Assembly: GCA_964450725.1 (NCBI GenBank)
Contig: CAYVGO010000007.1
Span: 1 to 64,000, forward strand
Direction of reading: 5' to 3'
Length of the DNA stretch: 64,000 bases
Source of the DNA: CAYVGO01 sp964450725
GTDB taxonomy: Bacteria > Bacteroidota > Bacteroidia > Bacteroidales > UBA932
Positions 16,071 to 24,370 of the stretch are shown here, in pieces. A model generated the notes under the pieces. The model was not told the DNA's origin and searched no databases. It saw only the letters and a program-made list of their open reading frames with translations. The stretch's first letter is position 1, and every line of letters starts with the position of its first letter. Made by a program: the position numbers and the translations under genes.

Positions 16071-17564
16071 CTAATTTTGTACAATTTTCTTTACTTCAGG
16101 AATTGTTTGTCTCAATTTTGCAATTGCTGCATCTGCATCTCTTTCATTACGATAGTTATAAATGCTTACAAGGTATAAATTTCCCGGCTGTGGTATAATT
16201 TGCGGATTAATATTGGGATTCTTCTTTTTTAAAGCCTGTAAATAACGCTGCGCATCAGTCTTTTTAGTAAAACTTTTCACAACAACATGATATGTTTTCA
16301 TGGAAGTTGTACTCAAATCAAGAACATCGGATGTGTTTGGTGATGATTTGTGGGTTTTATTTGTAAAAAATCTTTCAGTAATTTCTTCTTTAAAGTACAA
16401 AAAACCTGCTGTGCTAAAAATAACAAGCAATAATAGTGTAATGAGAATTATGGGTAACATATCTCGCCGTTTTCTATTGGCTCTGCCACGATAGGCGAAT
16501 ATTTGTTCTACATTATTATTTGTTGTAGGTTTTACTTTTAACCAAGATTTAGGTACTTCTTGGCTTTGACTAATTGTATTTTCTATTTGTTGTGTTTCTA
16601 TTGGTGTAGGAGTTTCAATTGGAGTTGTAACCGACTTTTCTTTGGCATTCCAAGTTGCCTTTATGTCGCTGCTGGAAGACGGTTTTTCGACTCTTTTTTC
16701 AACAATAATTTCCTCTTTCTTTTGTTGAGCCAAAAGTGCTAAACGTTCTTTCTCTTTTTTTTCTTGCTCTAAAACAAATAAACGCTCCTCCTCTTTTTTT
16801 TGTTGTGTTAAAAGAGCCAAACGTTCTTCCTCTTCTTTTTTGATTTTTTCCAAATATGTGCTCTTTGCTTTTTCTAACTCCTCTAATTTTTTTTGTAATA
16901 ACTCAACTTCTTTTACTTTTCGTAATTGTTCTTCAACCTCAAAACTGTGAGTATCTGAAGGCGGAGTGTTTAAGTGAAAAAAATCATTTTGTAAAGAAAT
17001 GTCATTTACAGATTGCGTTTTTACTATTTCTGCTGTATGGGATTGATTGGGAATCTCAATATTTTCTACAGTAGTTTTACTACTATCTATAGGTGAAGAT
17101 GCGTTATAGATCATAGGAGATGGGTCACTTGCTGTTTTATTGCAAGATAAAACAAACTCGTCCAACCTTATATCCATTAATTCGCCTCGACTTTCTTTTT
17201 CTATAATGTGTCTTATTTTATCATTGGCAGTAACTATATCTTTTTCAAATAAAAAGTGTAGTACGTTTTTATTATCATAAAAAAAACCTCCAAAGCCTGC
17301 TAATAAAGCCACTCTTTTTGAGTGTAATTCATTTTGTACATTGTTTACAAAATGCTCAATTTGTACTTGCGCATCAGCATAACTTACATTTCGTCCCTCT
17401 ACCAATTGTCTAATCAAAAAACCATCATTAAATTTAAGATTAGGACTAAAAATAAATTTACAATTCCCGTATTCATCAAATCCATTAGGAAGAAATGCTC
17501 CAAAGTTGGGAATAATAATGCGGGTATTTGTATAAAATAGCGTTTGTATTAAATTTTCTACCAT
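16071..17564 (-). CDS. HU-like (CCDC81-type) and SPOR domain membrane protein
   Basis: From ATG 17564 (MVENLIQTLFY) the protein has 497 residues. Two small HU-like domains sit at the N-terminus (TRIIIPNFGAFLP... and KRVALLAGFGGFFYD). A charged coiled coil follows at about residues 215-300, containing three 13-residue repeats of the form EEERLALLTQQKK. A single TM helix lies near 375-397 (PIILITLLLLVIFSTAGFLYF), and a C-terminal SPOR domain (TYHVVVKSFTKKTDAQRYL) should bind denuded peptidoglycan at the septum. Topology implies a cytoplasmic HU-like part and a periplasmic SPOR part, linking nucleoid or cytoplasmic partners with the division site. It heads the operon. Confidence 0.92.
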   Translation of the reverse strand: MVENLIQTLFYTNTRIIIPNFGAFLPNGFDEYGNCKFIFSPNLKFNDGFLIRQLVEGRNVSYADAQVQIEHFVNNVQNELHSKRVALLAGFGGFFYDNKNVLHFLFEKDIVTANDKIRHIIEKESRGELMDIRLDEFVLSCNKTASDPSPMIYNASSPIDSSKTTVENIEIPNQSHTAEIVKTQSVNDISLQNDFFHLNTPPSDTHSFEVEEQLRKVKEVELLQKKLEELEKAKSTYLEKIKKEEEERLALLTQQKKEEERLFVLEQEKKEKERLALLAQQKKEEIIVEKRVEKPSSSSDIKATWNAKEKSVTTPIETPTPIETQQIENTISQSQEVPKSWLKVKPTTNNNVEQIFAYRGRANRKRRDMLPIILITLLLLVIFSTAGFLYFKEEITERFFTNKTHKSSPNTSDVLDLSTTSMKTYHVVVKSFTKKTDAQRYLQALKKKNPNINPQIIPQPGNLYLVSIYNYRNERDADAAIAKLRQTIPEVKKIVQN

Positions 17565-17585
17565 AATGTTAAGTCTGATAACCCA

Positions 17586-17593
17586 CAAAGATA
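17586..17593 (-). promoter_or_regulatory. -7 element upstream of the HU/SPOR operon
   Basis: TATCTTTG on the minus strand matches TAnnTTTG and lies 22 bp upstream of the start codon at 17564. The nearest TTG is only 15 bases further upstream, so the -33 part is weak. Confidence 0.5.
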
Positions 17594-17938
17594 AGTCATT
17601 TTATCTAACAATTCATGACATAAAGATTGAAATATATTACTGATTTTATTTTTTAACACTTCACAACTGAAATTAAGCCGCCTTCTCTCTACAAGAAATG
17701 AAAGTGTTGAAAGCAAATATTTACCTATAATAATATTTTCTAAAATAAATTTCAACATTAAATTCTTTCAAAAGATTTTATACTTTTGCATTTTTCTAAC
17801 TTCATCAATTCTTTCATATATTAAAATTTAATAGAGAAATTATTACAGTATCCTGTCAATCACTATATAATTTCTTTGTTAAAATCAGATAAGAGAATTG
17901 ACGAAATGTTTTAAACTACTAATCAAAATTATTTATCC
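17594..17938. other. Divergent intergenic region
   Basis: No convincing gene is visible between the HU/SPOR and acyl-CoA synthetase genes. The only signals are the -7 elements at 17586-17593 (-) and 17781-17788 (+). The DNA is very AT-rich. Confidence 0.5.
17781..17788 (+). promoter_or_regulatory. Possible -7 element upstream of the acyl-CoA synthetase
   Basis: TACTTTTG followed by C matches TAnnTTTG, but no TTG is found 19-21 bases upstream and the implied leader is about 150 nt. Weak candidate. Confidence 0.3.
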
Positions 17939-19582
17939 ATGAACCATAGTCTCATTCTATCAATACAAGAAGCAATGCAGCAATACTGGGATTATCCATC
18001 ATTGTCTGACCACCAAGGGTCAATCTATCATTACAAAGATATTGCCCGACGCATTGCCAAAATGCATATTTTATTTGAAAGGTGCAGCATCAAACATGGA
18101 GATAAAATTGCATTGTGTGGACGTAATACCGCAAATTGGGGAATGTTATTTTTAGCAACTGTTTCTTATGGAGCCGTTGTGGTCCCTATTTTACATGAAT
18201 TTAAGCCGGATAGTATTCATCATATTGTCAATCATTCTGACTCTCGAATCTTATGTGTTTCACATAGTATTTGGGAAACTTTGAATGAAGTTGAAATGCC
18301 AAACTTAGATCTTATTTTACAAATTGATGATTTTTCAATATTACATGCTAAGGACAGCAATATTATTGACGTCAGAGAACAACTCAATAAACTATTTGGC
18401 ATAAAATACCCTAAAAACTTCAGGGCTGAAGATTTACATTTTGAAGCAGAAAAAAGCCCTGACGATTTGGTCGTATTGAATTATACTTCAGGAACAACCG
18501 GTTTTTCTAAAGGTGTTATGCTCCCTTATCGAAGTATTATGTCAAATTGTAAATTTGCCGGTGAAAAACTAACATTTCAGGTTGGGTCAAAGGTGATTTG
18601 TATGTTGCCTATGGCACATGCTTATGGAATGTTATTTCAATTCTTATACGAATTTTTCATTGGTTGTCAAGTTTGTTTTTTAACCCGTCTTCCTACTCCA
18701 AAAATTATTCTGGAAGCCATGAGTACACTTCGCCCTTGTGTTGTTATTGCTGTTCCCATGATTATTGAAAAAATCTACAAAAAGCAGATACTTCCGGAAA
18801 TTTCCAAACCACTTCTCAAAGCATTATTATCATTGCCGGTAATCGATAAAGCTATTTTAAAAAAGATTTACAATAAAATGCGTCATATATTTGGTGATAA
18901 TTTTTATGAAGTTATTATCGGAGGTGCTCCATTTAGCCATGAAGCCGAAAAGTTTTTTCGTAAAATAGGTTTTGAATATACTGTCGGTTATGGCATGACA
19001 GAGTGTGGACCAATCATTTCTTATGTTGACTACAAAGAAACTCGCTTAGGATCTTGTGGTGTAGCGGCTCCAAGAATGGAAATAAAAATTGACTCTCCGG
19101 ATCCCGAAAAAATTGTCGGAGAAATATTGGTCAAAGGTGAGAATGTAATGTTGGGTTACTACAAAAACCCGGAAGCCACAAGCACAACTCTAACACCTGA
19201 TGGTTGGATGCGTACAGGAGATTTAGGATTAATGGATAAAGACGGATATCTCTATATTAAAGGAAGGAGTAAGAATATGATTTTAGGGCCTTCAGGACAA
19301 AATATATACCCGGAAGAGATTGAGGATTTAGTGAACAACTTACCTTATGTAAATGAATCTTTGATTGTCGAGCGAAATGGAAAGTTAGTTGCTTTAGTAT
19401 TTCCCGAATTTGAAACCTTAGAGATTGCCGGATTAAAAGTAGAAGATGTGATGGCAAAAAATAAGGGAATCATCAATGATGCACTCCCCAAATATTGTCA
19501 AATATATAAATTTCAAGTCATGCCTGAAGAATTTGAAAAAACACCGAAACGAAGTATTAAAAGATTTTTATATAAAAATTAA
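17939..19582 (+). CDS. AMP-forming acyl-CoA synthetase (long-chain type)
   Basis: This 547-residue adenylate-forming enzyme activates a carboxylic acid with ATP and CoA. The AMP-binding P-loop YTSGTTGFSKG lies at about residues 182-192. GYGMTECGPI (motif A5), DGWMRTGDLG (A7) and YIKGRSKNMILGPSGQNIYPEEIE (A8) follow, and the tail KTPKRSIKRFLY carries the A10-type lysine. The size and motifs fit long-chain fatty acyl-CoA ligases, a frequent Bacteroidales annotation; substrate length cannot be read from sequence. It stands alone with its own upstream region, 39 bp before the deacetylase gene. Confidence 0.93.
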   Translation: MNHSLILSIQEAMQQYWDYPSLSDHQGSIYHYKDIARRIAKMHILFERCSIKHGDKIALCGRNTANWGMLFLATVSYGAVVVPILHEFKPDSIHHIVNHSDSRILCVSHSIWETLNEVEMPNLDLILQIDDFSILHAKDSNIIDVREQLNKLFGIKYPKNFRAEDLHFEAEKSPDDLVVLNYTSGTTGFSKGVMLPYRSIMSNCKFAGEKLTFQVGSKVICMLPMAHAYGMLFQFLYEFFIGCQVCFLTRLPTPKIILEAMSTLRPCVVIAVPMIIEKIYKKQILPEISKPLLKALLSLPVIDKAILKKIYNKMRHIFGDNFYEVIIGGAPFSHEAEKFFRKIGFEYTVGYGMTECGPIISYVDYKETRLGSCGVAAPRMEIKIDSPDPEKIVGEILVKGENVMLGYYKNPEATSTTLTPDGWMRTGDLGLMDKDGYLYIKGRSKNMILGPSGQNIYPEEIEDLVNNLPYVNESLIVERNGKLVALVFPEFETLEIAGLKVEDVMAKNKGIINDALPKYCQIYKFQVMPEEFEKTPKRSIKRFLYKN

Positions 19583-19621
19583 TTATCAATAAATTAGATA
19601 GGGATAAATTCCTTGTAATAT

Positions 19622-20470
19622 ATGAAACGTTATTGTATTCTAATTCCATGTTGTTTCTTGTTGTTCACAGTGCTCTCAGCCCAAAGTCATTCGTCAAAGA
19701 AAGTGAAAATATATTATAGAGTGCCCAATCAAGAACAAAGAAACAAGGCAGAGCAATTGCAGCAATGTTGTAAAACAGACAAAGAAATAATATGCTCAGA
19801 AAAAACTAAGGGGACGGTTTACAAAATTATTTCACCACCTTTTGATACGTGTAAAACCGTTTTTCTTACTTTGGATGCTTGTATTTCTGGTTTCGATGTT
19901 AATTTGATACAATTTCTCATTAATAACCAAATTAAAGCCACTCTTTTTGTTACGGCTCAGTGGATTGCCAATGAGCCTCAAGCAGTGGCATTGCTACAAA
20001 AACACCTTTCTCTTTTTGATATTCAAAATCATGGAACTTTACATCGACCCGCAAGTGTTTGTGGATGTAAGGTTTATGGAATTGAAGGAACACATAATTA
20101 TCAAGAATTAGTTGCTGAAGTGATGATGGCAGATAGTGCAATTTGTAAAGTATTTGGGAAAAAATCTGTATTTTTTCGACCCGGTACTGCATTTTCTGAC
20201 CAACAAGCAATATGTGGAATTGAGAAAATGGGATATAAAGTTATGGGTTACAGTGTTGCTGCCGATGCAGGAGCATCATTTCCAAAAGAAATAATTAAAC
20301 AAAAAATACTTCATGCTCGCCACGGAGATATTTTATTGCTGCATTTTAATGCCAAAGGAAACAATGTCTATAATGGGTTTATAGAGGCTTATAAAGAAAT
20401 TGTCGAAAAAGAGTATTGCATCTATTTCGACAAAATCATCAACTATCCATCATATTTTATGACGTACTAA
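19622..20470 (+). CDS. Exported polysaccharide deacetylase family protein
   Basis: The 282-residue protein has a signal peptide (MKRYCILIPCCFLLFTVLSAQS). A NodB-type domain follows from about residue 78. Motif 1 is TLDACISGFD instead of TFDDG, so the first Asp is kept and the second replaced. Motif 2 is NHGTLHRP, with the two metal histidines; motif 3 is FRPGTAFSD; a late HFNAKG resembles motif 5. The TLDAC...YGI.GT pattern recalls a subgroup also found in Proteobacteria, so this is a recognisable variant, not a decayed copy. Deacetylation of an N-acetylated envelope polymer is inferred only. It converges on the NagB-like/PIG-L gene with 18 bp between stops. Confidence 0.85.
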   Translation: MKRYCILIPCCFLLFTVLSAQSHSSKKVKIYYRVPNQEQRNKAEQLQQCCKTDKEIICSEKTKGTVYKIISPPFDTCKTVFLTLDACISGFDVNLIQFLINNQIKATLFVTAQWIANEPQAVALLQKHLSLFDIQNHGTLHRPASVCGCKVYGIEGTHNYQELVAEVMMADSAICKVFGKKSVFFRPGTAFSDQQAICGIEKMGYKVMGYSVAADAGASFPKEIIKQKILHARHGDILLLHFNAKGNNVYNGFIEAYKEIVEKEYCIYFDKIINYPSYFMTY

Positions 20471-20488
20471 AAAACCTCTTTAGGCAAG

Positions 20489-22387
20489 TTATATGGTGTA
20501 CCGAACAAAAAGTTCTATCGCCTGATACTCGGCCATTCCTAACTTATCATACATTATTGCTGTAGCATGATTACGCTCTTCTGCACGTAACCAAAATTCT
20601 CGGGCATCTGATCCGGGAAATAGTGGTCTGTCTTTTTGAGATTGGTGTTTAAATATCGCTTCACGTTTAATATTCACCTCTTCCGGGCTTAAAGGTACTG
20701 CCATATCAACGTCTGCAACGTCCCACTCTTGCCAAGCACCCCGGTAAAGCCAAACCCTGCAATCTTTCATCCATTCTTCATTTTTTAATAATCGTAATGC
20801 TTCTACAATTGCCTGAAAACATACACGGTGAGTTCCATGAGGGTCAGATAAATCGCCGGCAGCAAAAACCTGATGAGGTTTTACCTTATTGAGTAAATTT
20901 GCAATAATTTGAATATCCTCCTTTCCAATAGGTTTCTTTTTTACCGCTCCTGTTTCATAGAATGGCATATCCAAAAAATGAATTTTTTCTTCGGGGATAT
21001 GGATATAACGACATGCAGCTTTGGCTTCGCCACGTCTTATTGCTGCTTTAATTTGTTGTACTTCTGGTGCGTCAACTTCTCCTGATTTTTTATTTTTAAT
21101 AATAGATGCAATTTTCTCATACGTTTCCTGAGCTTTTTTGACATCTAATCCGTTGATTTTTGCATTGTCACGTGCAAAATCTAAAAATCGTACAACATCA
21201 TGGTCAAATACGGCAATATTTCCCGATACTTGGTAAGCGACATGAACTTCATGACCATGTTCTGAAAGTCTGGCTAATGTACCACCCATTGAAATTACAT
21301 CATCGTCAGGGTGTGGGCTGAATACTACAACACGTTTTGGATAAGGAGTAGCACGTTCCGGACGTGTACTGTCGTCGGCATTGGGTTTTCCTCCGGGCCA
21401 TCCGGTAATCGTGTGCTGTAGTTCATTAAAAACGCGGATATTAATTTTATTGGCAGGCCCTTGCTCTGTAACTAAGTCACTCATACCATTATCATTATAA
21501 TCACGATCTGTCAGTTTTAATATAGGTTTGTTGAGTTTTGTACATAACCAAAAAACAGATTTTCTCACTAATTTAGGATTGCTCCACTCACAACTACCCG
21601 TCAACCAAGGTGTTTTAATACGAGTTAATTCAGCAGAAGCTGCTTCGTCAATGTAATAAGATACATTTTTATGTTGTTGCAAATAAGAGGTAATATTTTG
21701 TTCATCAATATTACCTTCAATGGTTTTTTTTATGCCTTTTGCGGCGCCTTCTCCCCAAGCCAAAACTACAATTTGTCGTGCCGATAACATGGCTGAAATT
21801 CCCATACTCAAAGCATACTTAGGAACATTTTCAACTCCATAAAATTCGCTGGCTGCACTTATGCGTGAACTGTGATTCATTGTAATTAGGCGAGTACCCG
21901 AATTATAGGGAGTACCCGGTTCATTAGCCCCCAATCTGTTATCGCTCAATAATAAAAAATCTAATCCTCCAAGTTTTTCTATCTGATTGTCAAAATTCTG
22001 ACAAAATCCGGTTACTTCATTTTTAGATAAACTACCGTCTAAATAATGAATATTTTCTTTTTTTACGTTGATGTGTAAGAAAAGATATTCTTCCAAAAAT
22101 TTATAATGACTTTGCAAATCAGACTGACTCATCGGAAAATATTCTTCTGTATTAAAGAAGATAGTGTTTTCAAAGTCTAAACCTTCTTTTTGATGAATGT
22201 TCACTAATTCTTCGTACACCAGAATGGGTGAAGAACCAACACTTATTCCTAAAATAGTCTGGCGATTTTGGTTATTATTGTGCCGAATAATCGACGAAAT
22301 TTGACGAGCCACCAATACTGCTCCGTCTTTTGAATCTGAAAAAATATTTACAGGAATTTTCTCATGTCTTTTTTCAAAATTTTTCAT
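20489..22387 (-). CDS. NagB-like deaminase domain fused to PIG-L deacetylase domain
   Basis: The 632-residue protein joins an N-terminal glucosamine-6-phosphate-deaminase-like domain (to about residue 270) to a C-terminal PIG-L/LmbE domain with the zinc motif SPHPDDDVISMGG (about residues 353-365) and GTHR. Such fusions are common in Bacteroidetes and annotated as GlcN-6-P deaminase. Compared with E. coli NagB (D72, D141, H143, E148), the equivalents here are E81, D149, R151 and E156, and the glycine-rich loop reads LLLSDNRLGANEPG. Deaminase activity is therefore doubtful, while the deacetylase half looks intact. A role in amino-sugar metabolism is likely. It follows lgt by 30 bp. Confidence 0.88.
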   Translation of the reverse strand: MKNFEKRHEKIPVNIFSDSKDGAVLVARQISSIIRHNNNQNRQTILGISVGSSPILVYEELVNIHQKEGLDFENTIFFNTEEYFPMSQSDLQSHYKFLEEYLFLHINVKKENIHYLDGSLSKNEVTGFCQNFDNQIEKLGGLDFLLLSDNRLGANEPGTPYNSGTRLITMNHSSRISAASEFYGVENVPKYALSMGISAMLSARQIVVLAWGEGAAKGIKKTIEGNIDEQNITSYLQQHKNVSYYIDEAASAELTRIKTPWLTGSCEWSNPKLVRKSVFWLCTKLNKPILKLTDRDYNDNGMSDLVTEQGPANKINIRVFNELQHTITGWPGGKPNADDSTRPERATPYPKRVVVFSPHPDDDVISMGGTLARLSEHGHEVHVAYQVSGNIAVFDHDVVRFLDFARDNAKINGLDVKKAQETYEKIASIIKNKKSGEVDAPEVQQIKAAIRRGEAKAACRYIHIPEEKIHFLDMPFYETGAVKKKPIGKEDIQIIANLLNKVKPHQVFAAGDLSDPHGTHRVCFQAIVEALRLLKNEEWMKDCRVWLYRGAWQEWDVADVDMAVPLSPEEVNIKREAIFKHQSQKDRPLFPGSDAREFWLRAEERNHATAIMYDKLGMAEYQAIELFVRYTI

Positions 22388-22417
22388 GGTTGAAATATAA
22401 TTTAATGTGTAAAATAT

Positions 22418-23269
22418 TTATTTTTTTATGCTTTCAAATTTCTTGAGTACTTGCTTGTCAACAATTGCAGACGCTTTAACTGGTCTTAAAAGAGCATATA
22501 CAACTAAAAAAGTCCCCAACAGAATAAACGGAATACTCAATATTTGCCCCATATCTATCGGTAAATTCTTTTCCCACTCGGTTTGCGGCTCTTTTAAAAA
22601 CTCAATGCAAAATCTGAAAATAAACAATAAAGCCATAAACAATCCAAACATAAATCCATGCTTATTCTTGAGTTTAGGAACCTTCTTATAGATATAGAAC
22701 AATAAGAAAAAAAGAAGGATACAAAACAACGACTCATAAATTTGAGAAGGATGTCTTGGAACATCTCCGCCAACTTTTAACTGTGTAAAAACAAAACCCC
22801 AAGGTTGATTTGTCGGTTCTCCGATAATTTCACTGTTCATCAAATTACCAATACGAACAAAGGTTCCGACAATAGCCACAGCCATAACAATTCTATCCAA
22901 TAACCATAAAAAGTTGGTTTTATACTTTCTACAAAAAATATATAACCCCAAGGGTACTCCAATGGCAGCACCATGGCTGGCTAATCCGCCTTTCCATATC
23001 ATTAAAATTTCCCAAGGATGACTTAAGTAATATTCAGGTTCGTAAAACAAGCAATGCCCTAACCGTAATCCTACTACAGTAGATACGATTGCCCAAATCA
23101 ATAATTTATCTAAAAATGTTTGAGGTAAACGTTCTTGCTTGAAAATCCAGACAAAAAGATAGTAACTTAAAATTAGTCCAGCGACAAACAAAAGTCCATA
23201 ATACCGTAACTCAATAGGTCCTATATGAACAATCGTAGGGTCAATATCCCAGATAATGGCTTGTAACAT
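22418..23269 (-). CDS. lgt: Prolipoprotein diacylglyceryl transferase
   Basis: Lgt moves diacylglycerol from phosphatidylglycerol to the lipobox cysteine of prolipoproteins in the inner membrane. The 283-residue protein has about seven TM helices. It carries IELRYYGLLFVAG, the signature GTFVRIGNLMNSEIIGEPT with its essential arginine, and HPSQIYES. The many lipoproteins in this window (OmpA-like, GH92, HlyD, propellers, SUMF) are its expected substrates. It starts 4 bp after the OmpA gene stop. Confidence 0.97.
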   Translation of the reverse strand: MLQAIIWDIDPTIVHIGPIELRYYGLLFVAGLILSYYLFVWIFKQERLPQTFLDKLLIWAIVSTVVGLRLGHCLFYEPEYYLSHPWEILMIWKGGLASHGAAIGVPLGLYIFCRKYKTNFLWLLDRIVMAVAIVGTFVRIGNLMNSEIIGEPTNQPWGFVFTQLKVGGDVPRHPSQIYESLFCILLFFLLFYIYKKVPKLKNKHGFMFGLFMALLFIFRFCIEFLKEPQTEWEKNLPIDMGQILSIPFILLGTFLVVYALLRPVKASAIVDKQVLKKFESIKK

Positions 23270-23273
23270 TGAT

Positions 23274-24206
23274 TTATTGATCTAAAAGTTGTAGTAATTC
23301 TTCTAATTTGGGTGTGAGAATAACTTCAATACGGCGGTTAATTTTTCTTGCTTCTGCTGTTTTTGCAGTTTCTAATGGAGAAGAATCGGCTCTACCAGCA
23401 GCAACAATTCGATTGGTGGCAATGCTTGGATTTTTGGTTAAAATACGTACTACTGAGGTTGCTCGTTTGACACTTAAATCCCAGTTATCTAAGAGTTGAC
23501 CTGTGCCGCGATAGGGAATATCGTCCGTATGTCCTTCAATCAAAATGTTGATGTCCGGATTTTGCGCCAATACATTCCCTAAATTGGTAATTGCATCTTG
23601 TCCTCGCTTTCCAATTTCGGCACTACCCGACGCAAACAAGAGTTGCTCATCAAGTGATACGTAAACTTTACCCTCTTTCATGTGAATTTTAAGTCCCTGT
23701 CCTTCAAAAGGCAATAAAGCATCTTGTACTTTTTTACGTAAGGCTTGAGTAATAGAATCTTTACGAGCCATTGCTTGTTGCAGAGCAATTAAGTCTCTAT
23801 TTTTACGTTCCAGTTCCGCTTTACGCTGATTTAATTCATTCTCCAATTCCTCCAAACGTCGCTCTTTGTCAGATAACATTTTCATCAACTTGTCAATTTC
23901 ATCTTTACTTCCTTTTTGTAATAACTCTCGAGATAATGTGAGATCCTGATTCTGTTTCTGCAAGTTTTTTTCTTTGTCTTGTAGGGCTTTGATTTTATTT
24001 TTCAAATCACTTATTTCACTTTTTAATAGATTGTTGGCAGAGTCTAAATTATTTATTTTTTCCATTAATTCACCTCTCTCTATGGCTCCCTTTTCATTTT
24101 GGTCTTTACATAATAACTCTTCGTACTTCAACTGATCATATTTCTTTTGAGAAACACAACCGGAGATAATCAGGAATCCTAATAACACGTAAACTACATT
24201 TTTCAT
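23274..24206 (-). CDS. OmpA-family lipoprotein with coiled coil
   Basis: From ATG 24206 (MKNVVYVLLGFLIISGC) the protein has 310 residues with a lipobox ending in IISGC. A longer in-frame reading to 24335 would bury the signal peptide. Residues about 25-165 form a Lys/Glu-rich coiled coil. The C-terminal OmpA domain binds peptidoglycan (LLFASGSAEIGKRGQDAI, NILIEGHTDDIPY, NRRIEVILTP). It probably tethers the outer membrane to the cell wall. It lies directly upstream of lgt, the enzyme that would lipidate it. Confidence 0.92.
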   Translation of the reverse strand: MKNVVYVLLGFLIISGCVSQKKYDQLKYEELLCKDQNEKGAIERGELMEKINNLDSANNLLKSEISDLKNKIKALQDKEKNLQKQNQDLTLSRELLQKGSKDEIDKLMKMLSDKERRLEELENELNQRKAELERKNRDLIALQQAMARKDSITQALRKKVQDALLPFEGQGLKIHMKEGKVYVSLDEQLLFASGSAEIGKRGQDAITNLGNVLAQNPDINILIEGHTDDIPYRGTGQLLDNWDLSVKRATSVVRILTKNPSIATNRIVAAGRADSSPLETAKTAEARKINRRIEVILTPKLEELLQLLDQ

Positions 24207-24370
24207 GATGATTTTAATTAATTTTTGATAGATATTTTTGTATAATAATGTATATTCCTTTTTAGTTCTACTCAATCTCAATATCCTTTTACAATAATTT
24301 ATTGTAAAGCATTTGAAAAAACTGATGTTTTCCAACCTGCTATGAAATAAAGATTTGGCATTTTAATTTC

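Noticed and set aside
17558..17758. Minus-strand frame of 66 codons upstream of the HU/SPOR gene.
   Set aside because: It spans the promoter -7 element and overlaps the HU/SPOR start in another frame; composition is AT-driven.
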